Source: CALODL01 sp942492115
Lineage (GTDB): Bacteria > Planctomycetota > Phycisphaerae > UBA1845 > CAIVHJ01
Length of the DNA stretch: 64,000 nt
NCBI GenBank assembly: GCA_942492115.1
Contig: CALODL010000021.1
Span: forward strand, 1-64,000
Direction: 5' to 3'
Part shown: one piece after another, positions 1 through 8,417 of the stretch
Numbering within the stretch: the stretch's first letter is position 1
Layout of the letters: the number at the start of each line of letters is the position of its first letter
The notes under the pieces: model-generated
Databases searched by the model: none
Told to the model about the DNA's origin: nothing
Seen by the model: only the letters and a program-made list of their open reading frames with translations
Made by a program: the position numbers and the translations under genes

Positions 1-1
1 C

Positions 2-160
2 GCGCTCGAAGTCAGCGGCGAGCAGACAAAGAAGGCGGCTGTGACGAAGGCACTGCGCGAGTTCATCGCGCGGCGCGAGCAGAAACGCATCCTGGAACTC
101 TTCGGCTGCCTCGACTGGGATCCCGATTACGACTACAAGGCCGATCGCTCCCGGCAGTGA
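2..160 (+). CDS. vapB: VapB-type antitoxin, 5'-truncated by window edge
   Basis: The open frame runs from the window edge to TGA 158-160 and encodes about 52 C-terminal residues. It has the VapB pattern: a helix with TKKAAVTKALREFIARR followed by an aromatic and acidic tail (CLDWDPDYDYKADRSRQ). In type II toxin-antitoxin modules this tail wraps around the PIN toxin while the missing N-terminal half binds DNA and autoregulates. The stop overlaps the ATG of a vapC-like frame at 160 by one base, the usual coupled arrangement. The start lies outside the window. Confidence 0.75.
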   Translation, partial: ALEVSGEQTKKAAVTKALREFIARREQKRILELFGCLDWDPDYDYKADRSRQ

Positions 161-560
161 TGCTCTTCGTCGACACGAGCGTCTGGTCTCTGGCACTGCG
201 ACGCGACGGCATGGTCTCAGAACCCTGAGGGGTGGATCTCCTCCGGCAGGCGCTCGATCTCGGCGAGCAGATCGTCACGACCGGGCTGGTCCTCAGGAGT
301 TGCTCCAGGGATTTGCCGGCCCCACTCCCGGGATGCAATCATCGAACGATTCGCCGCCCTGCCTCTTCTGGTGCCAAGCCGCGAGGATCATGCCGGCGCC
401 GCCGAGTTGGGGAATGTCTGCCGGCGAAGCGGTGATTCAGGTTGGCACGATTGACGCGCTGTTGGCGCAGCTTTGCATCCGCCACGAGCTGACGATGCTC
501 ACCACTGACGCGGACTTCACGCACATGGAGGCATTGCCACTACAAGTCTGGCGACCGTGA
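160..560 (+). pseudogene. vapC: VapC-like PIN-domain toxin, frameshifted
   Basis: Translation begins MLFVDTSVWSLALRRDG, with the first PIN catalytic Asp in VDTSVW, and hits TGA at about residue 23. The rest continues in other frames. The C-terminal part, with GTIDALLAQLCIRHELTM and TTDADF carrying the later acidic residues, is open to TGA 558-560. Total length fits a PIN RNase of about 130 residues, so the gene is nearly full length but needs at least two frame corrections. It is either dead or a victim of the indel errors seen across this window. It is coupled to the vapB upstream. Confidence 0.7.
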
Positions 561-874
561 GCTGACACTGGTGTTGGTGGAGTCGCTCCGGAGAATCTGA
601 CCGCAAGGTGCGTTGTTCCGTATTTCGAGTTGCACGCAAGGGAGTCCGGCAGCACTGCTGTCGCATCAGTTCGCGCGAAGGCTGCCGGAGATAAGGAATT
701 ATGCGGGATTGCGGCAGCGACTAGTTGCCGAAACTGTCAAATGCAGGATTCTCCGAGATCAACGTACCAGGCCCCAGCACGCGCAGCCCAGGGAAATACT
801 GATTCAGGCCGCGCAAATTCACGATTGTTGTTCGCGCTGAGCGAAGGGTAGCTGGTCGGCGATAAGGTGCTACC
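561..874. other. Gene-poor stretch with a possible PIN-toxin remnant
   Basis: There is no intact gene in these 314 bases. On the minus strand about 40 codons ending near 721 read like the end of a PIN toxin (NLRGLNQYFPGLRVLGPG), with no upstream domain. I treat it as a degraded fragment and would not annotate a gene. Confidence 0.35.
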
Positions 875-1153
875 ATAACCTCAGCCAAAACAGCTGTTTC
901 GGGTAAACGCGTCTCTGCCATCGACGCCAAGAGTCGCTGCGGCCAACTCCTCGAAGCCGCGCAACGCGAACCGATGACCGTCACCAAACAAGGCCGACCT
1001 GCTGCAGTCATGCTGTCCATCGAGGACTACGAGCGGATGCGGGGTGCCGCGCGGGCCGGTCTGTTGGAGACCGTGCATCGAATGCGGCTGGAGGCGGGCG
1101 CGGCTGGCCTCACCGAGGAGGTGCTCGACGAGCTGTTGACGGATGACAGCTGA
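875..1153 (+). CDS. Phd/YefM family antitoxin
   Basis: The protein of about 92 residues has the Phd/YefM fold signature: VSAIDAKSRCGQLLEAAQ, then EPMTVTKQGRPAAVMLSIEDYERM, and a C-terminal toxin-binding helix ending ELLTDDS. Such antitoxins bind their own operator and neutralise a partner RNase. The frame opens after TAA 863-865 and has no ATG before the mid-domain Met; the ATA at 875 sits where the usual Met-Thr-Ser start would be, so a base error is likely there. The stop overlaps the ATG of the next toxin frame, which marks an operon. Confidence 0.75.
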   Translation: MTSAKTAVSGKRVSAIDAKSRCGQLLEAAQREPMTVTKQGRPAAVMLSIEDYERMRGAARAGLLETVHRMRLEAGAAGLTEEVLDELLTDDS

Positions 1154-1356
1154 ACGCGCCGTCCTCGACACCAATGTCCTCATCAGCGCCGCCCTTCTCG
1201 CGTCCAGCAAACCTTTCGCGGCCTTGCAGCACGGAGACAGCTATCGCAGGTCACGCGGATTGACTTGTAACGGGCGATGCTGACCTTCTCGAGCTGAATC
1301 CATTCCGAGGTCTATCGATAGTCACTCCTGCCGAATTCCTCGCAACCACCGTTTGA
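1143..1356 (+). pseudogene. PIN-domain toxin with central deletion
   Basis: The start ATG at 1143 lies inside the antitoxin's last codons and gives MTAERAVLDTNVLISAALL, the N-terminal PIN strand with its Asp. After about 40 codons the frame is lost. The expected C-terminus reappears out of frame (LVTGDADLLELNPFRGLSIV, then TPAEFLATTV) and stops at 1354-1356. The family has about 130-140 residues; roughly the middle half, including the central acidic residues, is missing. Unlike the single-base shifts elsewhere, this is a real internal deletion, so the toxin should be inactive and the antitoxin an orphan. Confidence 0.7.
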
Positions 1357-1717
1357 TGGCGTGTGCCCTTCGGCCGTTAACCGAACACCGATGCGTTCTC
1401 GCGTGCCATCCAATGAATCTACCGAGTTCGTCCAGCGAAGCCGAGGTCACCACATCTAGCTGATGGTCGGCACGTGATCATGTTGGCCAGCCTTCCCTCG
1501 TCCGACCACGCCTGGCAGCCAATGGACCGGGGACAGATTCTGTCCGAGCGGGACGGATCAATCGTCGCCAAAGCTCGCCCTTGACGTTACTTCTAATGGG
1601 GGCTTGCCGCGGGTTCCACCTGATGATGCTATGGGCATTATCGGCGCACCTGGCTCTGCACAGGCAAATGAGCGCCTGCGGACCAGCCGCAGGCGCCTGT
1701 CAGTCAATTGCCCTGTT
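1357..1717. other. Intergenic, no gene recognised
   Basis: I see no credible coding region on either strand. Around 1530-1556 there is a short GGGACAGATTCTGTCC-like palindrome of the kind found in REP-type elements, but it is single copy here and no transposase is nearby. Confidence 0.4.
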
Positions 1718-2326
1718 TCAGTTTGCTATAAACCCCCGGACCTGCAGTGTCACGGTCAAGCTTCGCTTATCGCGGTTGCGCCAGAACCAGCCGTGGTCAC
1801 CGGCGAATGCTGCAACGATTTTTCCTTCCGCGCCGGTAGCGCCTCGTCCCTTCTCGTAGGTGATGGATTCTCCGCCACCGTGCCCATGCAGATCGAAGTT
1901 GACGCGGCCTCCGTCGACAACCATGCGGTACTCGGCCACGTCGCCTTCGTTCATTGTGAGTTTGACCTCGCGGGTTTCACTCGGCGCAAGAGTGAACTTC
2001 ATCTCATCAGTCCATGCGCCAGCTTGTTGCGCATGCGCTGAGCCGATCACGAAGTTCAGAACTCCGGCCAATAGCGTGGACTGATCGCGGCTTGTCCCAT
2101 CGGTACGGTGGTCGTTCGCGGCTTCGTCCGACAGTTCGCGCTTGATCTCACCCATCTCGGTGAGGCCGAGCACACTGCCGGCGCCCGTCGGGTCGATGCC
2201 ATACTCTGCGGGGAGTATGACGGTCACGAGGATCACCGCGGCGCTGAGCGCCGCGATGATCGTGGAGCGCAGGAGCTGGGACGAGCTCGGCAGTTCCTCG
2301 AGGCTGGGTTTTTCTGCGTTGAACAT
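1718..2326 (-). CDS. Conserved membrane-anchored protein of metal islet
   Basis: The protein of 202 residues has one hydrophobic segment near residues 20-40 (STIIAALSAAVILVTVILP) and a soluble C-terminal region that should be periplasmic, with a second Ala-rich segment ending AHAQQ that resembles a cleavage site. The remainder is beta-rich with a conserved-looking patch GDHGWFWRNRDKRSLTV. I recognise it only as a family of membrane-anchored proteins that accompanies HupE/UreJ-like genes in proteobacterial metal-resistance islets. It lies 19 bases downstream of the hupE-like gene on the same strand, so it is probably cotranscribed. Biochemical function unknown. Confidence 0.6.
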   Translation of the reverse strand: MFNAEKPSLEELPSSSQLLRSTIIAALSAAVILVTVILPAEYGIDPTGAGSVLGLTEMGEIKRELSDEAANDHRTDGTSRDQSTLLAGVLNFVIGSAHAQQAGAWTDEMKFTLAPSETREVKLTMNEGDVAEYRMVVDGGRVNFDLHGHGGGESITYEKGRGATGAEGKIVAAFAGDHGWFWRNRDKRSLTVTLQVRGFIAN

Positions 2327-2345
2327 GTTCGTTTCTCCAGTTCGT

Positions 2346-3061
2346 TCAGACGGTGACCAAGTAGCCGGTGATGTGGTAGCCCATGAGCATGAAGCCCAGG
2401 GACATCATGACGACGTTTGCGGTGTAGGCCTGCCGGAAGAAGCCTTCGGTTTTCCGCCAATACCCCATGACAATCAGGATCACGGCGAGCGCGAGGATCT
2501 GGCCGATCTCGACGCCGACGTTGAACGCCAACAGGTTTGGCAGCAGCCCGTCCTGGCGCAATCTCATAGTCGAGGATCTTGGTTGCGAGGCCGATTCCGT
2601 GGAACAAGCCGAAGATCAGCGTCGCCGCTTTGGTGTTGGGCTGGAACGCCAAACCAGCGCTGGTAGGCGCCCAGGTTGTCGAGCGCTTTGTAGACCACCG
2701 AAAGACCGATGATGGCGTCGATGACATAGGCGTTCACACCCCAGCCGTACCAGACCCCCGCCAGCATCGTGATCGAATGGCCGATGGCGAACAGACTGAC
2801 ATAGATGGCGATGTCCTTCATCCTGTAAAGGAAGAAGACGACGCCGAAGAGGAACAGGATGTGATCGTATCCGGTCACCATGTGCTTGGCGCCGAGGTAG
2901 GTGAAGGGGATGAGGTTGACCCCCCAGATTTCCTGGATATAACCAGCGTCACCCGGTGTGATGTTGTGGGCAAAGGCATGGCTGACGCTCAGGACGAAAG
3001 CGGCCAGCACAAGGAATAACAGCGTAGCCGGCTGGCGCGGCGCCGAGGTCGCAGGACCCAT
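2346..3061 (-). CDS. HupE/UreJ family membrane permease (frameshifted)
   Basis: The start MGPATSAPRQ is followed by a signal-like helix ending SHAFAH. The core motif HMVTGYDHILFLFG matches the HupE/UreJ_2 family (metal uptake or secondary nickel/cobalt-type transport). Further helices follow (VSLFAIGHSITMLAGVWYGW; GLFHGIGLATKI). Reading the whole protein needs two frame changes, near 2,640-2,660 and near 2,570; the last segment runs MGYWRKTEGFFRQAY to GYHITGYLVTV. About 238 residues, normal for the family. Neighbours (His-rich protein, CsoR-like repressor, MFS pump) suggest a metal ion substrate, but the metal cannot be told from sequence. Confidence 0.7.
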
Positions 3062-3134
3062 GAACTCGAGGTCAGTTGGATGGATCTCCGTGGTGCGGTT
3101 GATTGATCGGTGAAACCGCGCAGCGCGGTACCGA

Positions 3135-3476
3135 TCAGGCACGTGGAGGTCGTTCGATCCGGAAGACGCCATACGGCCCTTCCTGTGAAGGCCGGAATGG
3201 CAAAGCGCTCTGGCCAAGGATTGGGTCGGATACATCGCCGCGCACTGCCAGAGCCTGACTGTGATCATGGTCGGCGGCATCGTGGCCGTGACCGTGCAGA
3301 GCCCAGACAAGATCTTCCTCGAACCCGTGTGAATGGCCGTGTTCGGCGATCATTTGCGCATGCTCTTGCAGCGTTTCAACGAGCATCGGGACATGCGAAA
3401 TCGAAGGCAGGGTTGACCAGACAACCAGCGACAGACACAAGAGCGCCGCCAGTGCCTCTGTCCGATTTCCTGCCAT
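3135..3476 (-). CDS. Small secreted His-rich protein
   Basis: The 113-residue protein starts MAGNRTEALAALLCLSLVVW, a signal peptide or anchor, followed by a histidine-rich region (AEHGHSHGFEEDL, LHGHGHDAADHDH). Clustered histidines in an exported protein suggest periplasmic metal binding or buffering. It sits between the hupE-like gene, 73 bases downstream on the same strand, and the divergent CsoR-like repressor. I cannot assign a family; function is inferred from composition and context. Confidence 0.55.
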   Translation of the reverse strand: MAGNRTEALAALLCLSLVVWSTLPSISHVPMLVETLQEHAQMIAEHGHSHGFEEDLVWALHGHGHDAADHDHSQALAVRGDVSDPILGQSALPFRPSQEGPYGVFRIERPPRA

Positions 3477-3646
3477 GGCCTCATCGGTCTTGTCTGCCTG
3501 TTCGCCACGTTACACGCGCGCATGGTACCCGTCACGATACCTCCCACCCGCCACACGAACGCATTGCTCCAGCGCAAGAAGGGTGACGCGGCGACACCGC
3601 CCGACGATGCCTCCGGCCCCGTTCTTGCAGACAGCGAGACGGTTAG

Positions 3647-3669
3647 CCTATCCTCTCCAGGGTGATAGG
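3647..3669. promoter_or_regulatory. Candidate CsoR/RcnR-type operator
   Basis: A 23-base inverted repeat has arms CCTATC and GATAGG around a C/G-rich core (CTCTCCAGGGT). It lies 28 bases before the repressor start and inside the divergent intergenic region, where it could control both the repressor-MFS and the His-rich/HupE transcripts. AT-containing arms around a GC tract are typical of CsoR/RcnR-family operators. Binding is inferred. Confidence 0.45.
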
Positions 3670-3696
3670 TAAAGTGACACTAAGGCAGGTCGAGAG

Positions 3697-3974
3697 ATGA
3701 ATACGAAGCCACTGCACCAAACGCATGGAGACGTGGTGAAACGCCTCAAGCGCGCCGAGGGCTACCTTCGGAACGTCATCCAGATGATCGAGGGTGGCCG
3801 CGCCTGTCTCGATATCGCCCAGCAGCTTCACGCGATCGTGAAGGCAATCGCGGCGGCCGAGACGGTGCTGATTCGATCACATCAACCACTGCCTCGAACT
3901 TGCGATCGGCCCCGCTTCTCCGCAAGGACGGGTGCCGATCCGAGAATTCCAAGAAAATCACGAAATATCTTTAA
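3697..3974 (+). CDS. Metal-sensing repressor, CsoR/RcnR/FrmR family (frameshifted)
   Basis: The first 55 residues are intact (KRLKRAEGYLRNVIQMIEGG, the DNA-binding helix with basic residues; then ACLDIAQQL). A one-base error near 3,870 shifts the frame, after which DHINHCLELAIGP continues; a second near 3,955 is needed to reach VPIREFQEITKYL and TAA 3972-3974. The Cys in ACLD and the His and Cys of DHINHC match the C-H-C ligand triad of CsoR-type sensors rather than the RcnR set. It is a four-helix repressor released by metal or aldehyde, probably acting on the palindrome at 3647-3669. The MFS gene starts 8 bases downstream. Confidence 0.75.
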
Positions 3975-3982
3975 GTCCGACA

Positions 3983-5223
3983 GTGCGCGGCATTCTTGCA
4001 AACCGCACCTACCGTCATCTCCTCGCGGCCCAGGTCATTGCTCTGATCGGCACCGGGCTTGCCTCGGTTGCTCTCGGGCTGCTCGCCTATGAATTGGCCG
4101 GGGGCGAAGCCGGCGCGGTGCTCGGGACCGCGCTCGCGATCAAGATGATCGCCTACGTCGGGGTCGCGCCGATTGCGGCGGCCTTCGCCGAAAGGCTGCC
4201 CCGGCGGGCGATGCTGGTGAGCCTCGACCTTGTCCGGGCATCGGTCGCGATGCTCCTTCCCTTTGTCAACGAAGTCTGGCAGGTGTATGTGCTGATTTTT
4301 CTCCTGCAGTCGGCCTCGGCGGCATTCACGCCGACCTTCCAGGCGACGATCCCCGACATCCTGCCGGATGAGAGGGGAATACACAGGCCTTGTCCCAGTC
4401 GCATGACTCGCCGATCTGGAGAGTCATCAGCCCAATGCTCGCGGCAGCCCTGCTCACGGTAGTCAGCTTCCACGCTCTTTTCGCGGGGACGGTTGTCGGC
4501 TTCCTGGCATCTGCCGCACTGGTCGTCTCCGTGGCCCTACCCAGTCCGAGTCCTTTCGCACCGCGTGGCATCTACGACCGCACCACGCGCGGGGCCCGCA
4601 TCTATCTCGCAACGCCGCGGGCTGCGGGGACTGCTGGCTGTCAACCTCGCCGTCGCCGCGGCAGGCGCGGTATGGTGATCGTCATCAGCACGGTCGTCAT
4701 CGTGCAAGGTGAGTTTGGCTTGCCGCAGAGGTCAACCGCGCTCGCATTGGCTGCCGTCGGCGGCGGATCGATGCTTACCGCGCTCGCTTTGCCCAGGCTG
4801 CTCGACGTCATCCCCGACCGCACGGCTTTACTGACGGCTGTACTCCTGTTGGTTTTCGGTCTCCTGGCAGGCGTCGCAGTGTCCGGCTACACAATCCTGC
4901 TCGCGCTCTGGTTCGTTCTCGGACTTGGCTATTCGGCTGCGCAGTTACCATCGGGCCGGCTGCTTCGGCGCTCCTCGCGGCCCGAGGATCGGCCAGCCCT
5001 TTTCGCAGCGCAGTTCGCGCTCTCGCACGCTTGCTGGCTGATGACCTACCCACTGGCTGGATGGCTTGGCGTTTCCGTGGGGCTATCAGTGACATTCGTG
5101 ATCCTCGCGTGCACCGCGGCTGCCGCACTGGCAGCGGCCATGATGGTATGGCCGACTTCTGATCCGGAGGAGCTGCCGCGCGAACATCCCGAACCCGTGC
5201 AAAAAACTGTGGCGAAGCCATGA
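3983..5223 (+). CDS. MFS transporter (frameshifted)
   Basis: A multi-helix major facilitator of about 410 residues. N-terminal helices include RHLLAAQVIALIGTGLAS and the cytoplasmic loop AAFAERLPRRAMLVSLDLVR, an MFS motif-A-like segment; C-terminal helices include LLTAVLLLVFGLLAGVAV and end VQKTVAKP. The frame changes near 4,375 (after IPDILPDER) and again at about 4,540-4,670. A GTG at 3983 directly after the repressor stop is the best start. Position behind a metal-sensing repressor suggests an inner-membrane metal exporter; the substrate is an inference. Confidence 0.7.
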
Positions 5224-5361
5224 GCAATGTTCGCAGAGAATGGGCGCCCTTTCGGCGTCGCCGCAGCGGGTGGGTGACTGTGGCACATCGATATTGAGCA
5301 GGCGGGCGCGCGGCAGGTCGAGCTTGACAGGCTACTACCCAAGCGGGTGCGCTTTTGTCGT

Positions 5362-6424
5362 TCATCCTCTCCGCAACCGCGCACGCTCCACCGCGGCGCG
5401 GGCCATGGGAGCAATCGCCGATTCCGGGAACGGCGACACGCTGCTTGCGTTGATCTCGCACAACACGTAGGTGTCCGCGCCTGACGCGGTCCTGGGACCG
5501 AGCAGAAAATCGCAGTCCCACAAAACCGGCAGGGAGCCGGACTCCATGTCGAGGCGCCGCCGCGCCGCCGGCACCCATTCCTCTTCAAGCTGCTGCTTTA
5601 GCGACTGGTACCCGGGCAATGTCGGCGGGTGATACGTGCGCGGGGTGGGCCGGGGCGCGTCTTCCGCCGGTGCGCCGGGCGGCGGCAGGTACAGCGCATT
5701 GATCGCCTGGAGTCCGAACCCTTCGACGCGGCCGTGCACCAGGTAGCAGCGGACCATGCCCTCGGCCAACCGCTCTTGGTATTCCTGGTCGAGCACTCCG
5801 CCCCATTCTTGAAGTACGCCTCGCAGCGTCGGGCGGCCTCCAGGGTCATGCGCTCGGTGGCGCCCCGCTCGGCGTGCCGGACGCGCACTACGCTTTTCGC
5901 TTGTCCGCTGGAGGAAAGGAGTTAACGGAGGGAAACCTTCGGGTTCCGTTCCTCTCGCGCTCGACCTTCCAGACGCCGGTGCCACCATTGCCGCGAAACG
6001 CCCGGGCGCGGGCCCCGCCGACGAGCCGGGCGAGCAGCTCGTCCCGCATCTGCGCCGCACTGCGGTACAGATGGAGTGTCAGGCCCCATCCGATGTCCCG
6101 GGTCGTGTAGAGGACCTCCTTCGTCCCGAGCTTTGCGATGACGTCCGGATGGCCGCTCACGAACACCCCGGCGGCGGCGACTTCGCGCAGGATCGCGTCG
6201 AGAGCCGAACGGTCGCGACCGTCCTGCAGCGGATTCACCCAGACCAGCACCGCGTCCACGCTCACGAGCTGCCGGTGCACCTCGTCGGCGAACGCCTCGT
6301 CGTAGACGGCTCTTTCGGGCTGCGCGCCCAGATTGGCCAGCGCCCGAAAGAGCGGCAGGAAGCGGCTTTCCTCCGGCGCGGACCTGAGTCTGGCCTCGCG
6401 GTCCCCGCGATCGAGAATCGCAAC
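5362..6424 (-). CDS. Cj0069-like ATP-grasp protein, 5' end lost at chimera breakpoint
   Basis: The conserved text DRGDREARLRSAPEESRF at the N-terminal side and CEINASSVSPFPESAI at the C-terminus match the Cj0069 family of ATP-grasp-like proteins of unknown substrate. Central motifs include VLVWVNPLQDGRDRSALD, GVFVSGHPDVIAKLGTKEV and FRGNGGTGVWKVE, a nucleotide-binding glycine-rich stretch. Frames change at about 5,900 and 5,830. The reading frame upstream of VAILDRGD merges directly into the last helix of ccdA, so the true start codon is missing. This gene is richer in GC than the metal islet next to it, so another undetected seam near 5,224-5,361 is possible. Confidence 0.65.
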
Positions 6425-6440
6425 GCAGAGCAGGTAGAAA
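6415..6440. other. Assembly or recombination breakpoint (block 1 / block 2)
   Basis: On the minus strand one open frame passes from actinobacterial CcdA (IAAVFVTLSGFYLL) straight into Cj0069-like sequence (VAILDRGDREARL). CcdA lacks the rest of its C-terminus and the ATP-grasp gene lacks its start. Both genes are broken at the same point, which marks a join of unrelated sequences. Confidence 0.8.
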
Positions 6441-7071
6441 CCCGACAGCGTCACGAACACCGCAGCGATCCGATCGACGTACTGCAAGCTGCCTCGCAGC
6501 AGCTTGAGCAGGCCGGTGTTGGCAGATGCCAGCGCAATCGTCAGGGCGCTCACCAGCAGCGCCATCCCCGCGCCGTAGGCGAGCATGTTGCCGACGCCGG
6601 AGGCCAGGCCGTCGCGCCGGGTGGTGCTGAACACCGTGGCGATGAACAGCCCGATCGTGCAGCCGATCGACGCAACGGCGTAGGCGATGCCGTACACGAA
6701 CATGGCTCCCACGGTCTGCTTGGGGCCCTCGCCGCCGGTGTCGAGACGGGGGTCATGAACGGCAGCTTGTAGCCGAACAGCATGGCGACACCGAGCACGA
6801 GGAGCGCCACACCGATGGCGCCCGTGGCGTACTTGGCGTTCTCGTTGATCCAGTTGGTGAAGTTGTACGAGATGACGCCGGCGACCAGGAACACCGAGAG
6901 GAATCCGGCCGACACCGCGGCGCTGACGATCACGGCACGGCGCATCGTGGCGCGCTGCGACCCGGGCATCGTGCCCTGCAGGCCGAGGAAGTACATGAGG
7001 TACGTCGGCAACAGGATGAACCCGCACGGGTTGACCGCTGCCACCATGCCACGGATGAACGACAGGCTCAT
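6430..7071 (-). CDS. ccdA: CcdA-type thiol-disulfide transporter, C-terminally truncated
   Basis: Starts MSLSFIRGMVAAVNPCGFIL: the PCG motif in the first helix carries the first redox Cys, and GIAYAVASIGCTIGLFIATV carries the partner Cys. CcdA moves electrons from cytoplasmic thioredoxin across the membrane to extracytoplasmic thioredoxin-like proteins for cytochrome c maturation. A single-base loss in a C-run near 6,735 splits the frame between FMTP and RLDTGGEGPKQ. The ATG overlaps the TGA of the upstream tlpA-like gene, its likely electron acceptor. The last helix ends at the chimera breakpoint. Confidence 0.8.
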
Positions 7072-7665
7072 GCGGAGCCCTGGTCGGCAGCGAGCAGGTC
7101 GGCGACCTTGCCACGCAGCTCGTCGGCGTCGAGCGCCCCGGTCTGCTCGACGATCGTGCCGTCGGAGGTGACGAACAGCGTGATCGGCATGGCGGTGGCT
7201 CCGATGGCGTCGGCGAGGTCGGCGAACTCGTCGCGGAACAGGTCGTACTCGACGCCTCGTTCGCCGGCGAACCGTTCCATCACCTCGACCGAGTCGAGGG
7301 TGTTGACGCCGATGAAGCGGGCGTCGTCGGTCTCGGCGTCGACCTCGGCGAAGTCGGGCAGTTCCTTGGCGCACGGCGGGCACGTCGAGTACCAGAGGTT
7401 GACCACGAACGGCTCGCCGAGCAGGTCGGCGGTGGTGACGTCGTTGCCGTCGCGGTCGAGCAGCACGACGTCGGGGAACGGGATCGCCCTGCACATCGTC
7501 GTTGCCGAGGCCGTCGTTCGGGAAGGTCACCACGGCGCTCGGGTCGTCCAACGCGGCATCGATCTCGGTGTTGTTGTCGTCGGAACTCTGGGCCCAGACG
7601 AAGACACCGATCACCGCAACAGCCACGACCAGCGACCCGACGAGGAGGCGGGGACGAATCTTCAC
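7068..7665 (-). CDS. TlpA/ResA-like membrane-anchored thioredoxin (frameshifted)
   Basis: A GTG start at 7665 gives VKIRPRLLVGSLVVAVAVIG, a single membrane anchor, then a linker (DNNTEIDAALDDPSAVVTF). After a frame change near 7,498 the thioredoxin domain follows: PDVVLLDRDGNDV, then WYSTCPPCAKELPDF with the CPPC redox motif, and cis-Pro region GATAMPITLFV. About 198 residues. It should sit outside the membrane and take electrons from CcdA, whose start overlaps its stop codon. The role in cytochrome c assembly fits the oxidase operon 9 kb away. Confidence 0.8.
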
Positions 7666-7760
7666 GTGACCGAGGCTACTGACACCGCCCGCAGCCGCCG
7701 ATTCGCCCCCGTGCGTTGTTCGTATTCGTTCACCAGTACCGGTTCGGGCCGTCGGCACCC

Positions 7761-7812
7761 CGTTTGCGTGACAGTTCGGGTGTGGGGGGTCACCCGAACT
7801 GCCACACAAACG
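7761..7812. terminator. Long intergenic hairpin between whiB and tlpA
   Basis: Arms 7761-7782 and 7791-7812 pair over 22 positions with two mismatches; the inner 11 bp (CAGTTCGGGTG/CACCCGAACTG) is perfect and the loop is TGGGGGGT. It lies 25 bases past the whiB stop on the minus strand. No T-run follows, so it is either a U-less actinobacterial-type terminator or an RNA-stability element. Confidence 0.6.
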
Positions 7813-7836
7813 TGAGCAGCGGTGCGCACGGTTGCG

Positions 7837-8298
7837 TCAGGCCACCGCGACCGGACCCAGTTCGTCGATCACCATCTCCGGACGCGGGTGCTTCGGCGGC
7901 CGACCGCAGGGACGCTTGTTGGCGATGATCCGGCCGCCCGAGAGCAGCTCACCGCCCCAGACGCCCCACGGCTCCTCCCGCTCGAGTGCGCCGGCGAGGC
8001 ACTCGGCCTGCAGGGGGCACAGGCCGCACATCGCCTTCGCTCTCGCGATGTCGATGACGTTGTCGGAGAAGAACAGGGCGCTGAGCGTGCCGTGGCCGTC
8101 CGCGCAGCGCGCGACCGGACGTCGGACCGCCTCCTCGCCGGGTGGTCTCGGACTGTCGGGTTCTCGCGGTTCGAGCAGAGCCGAGCCGGAGGGTCCAATG
8201 AGCTTGGAGTCGTGCATGGTGCTGTGTTCCTGTTCGAAGTTGGTGCTGGTTTCAATGACGGTTTCGGTGACGGTGTTGGGAGCTTCGGTGAGTGTCAT
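7837..8298 (-). CDS. WhiB-family iron-sulfur regulator
   Basis: The start MTLTEAPNTV has an AGGAAAGG ribosome site 8 bases upstream. The WhiB core has four cysteines in the order ARCADG, MCGLCPLQAEC, then GVWGGELLSGGR, the conserved turn, and a basic tail KRPCGRPPKHPRP of AT-hook type. WhiB proteins bind a 4Fe-4S cluster and work with the principal sigma factor; the family is confined to Actinobacteria, which fixes the identity of block 2. The N-terminal 65 residues are Thr/Glu-rich and poorly conserved; a shorter start is possible. The paralogue (WhiB1-7) cannot be called. Confidence 0.85.
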   Translation of the reverse strand: MTLTEAPNTVTETVIETSTNFEQEHSTMHDSKLIGPSGSALLEPREPDSPRPPGEEAVRRPVARCADGHGTLSALFFSDNVIDIARAKAMCGLCPLQAECLAGALEREEPWGVWGGELLSGGRIIANKRPCGRPPKHPRPEMVIDELGPVAVA

Positions 8299-8354
8299 GG
8301 TTGACGCCTTTCCTGTGATGTGGTGGACGGGTTGGATGGATGGAATGGGCCGGA

Positions 8355-8391
8355 AAAACCAAAAAGGCCGCCGGGTCGGAACCCGGCGGCC
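8355..8391 (-). terminator. Rho-independent terminator of the small gene at 8418
   Basis: A perfect 11-bp stem (8366-8376 with 8381-8391, GGCCGCCGGGT and complement) with a 4-base loop is followed on the minus strand by TTTTTGGTTTTT (8355-8365). This is a classic intrinsic terminator, oriented to end transcripts from 8418-8633 before whiB begins. Confidence 0.8.
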
Positions 8392-8417
8392 TCGTGAGAG
8401 GTGATCTGACGTTGGTG

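Noticed and set aside
1525..1560. A GGGACAG/CTGTCC palindrome resembling a REP or transposon end
   Set aside because: It is single copy here, short, and there is no transposase or target duplication.
6415..6440. A natural CcdA-ATP-grasp fusion protein
   Set aside because: The combined frame loses the end of one protein and the start of the other, the two halves have no functional link, and the flanks have different taxonomic character.
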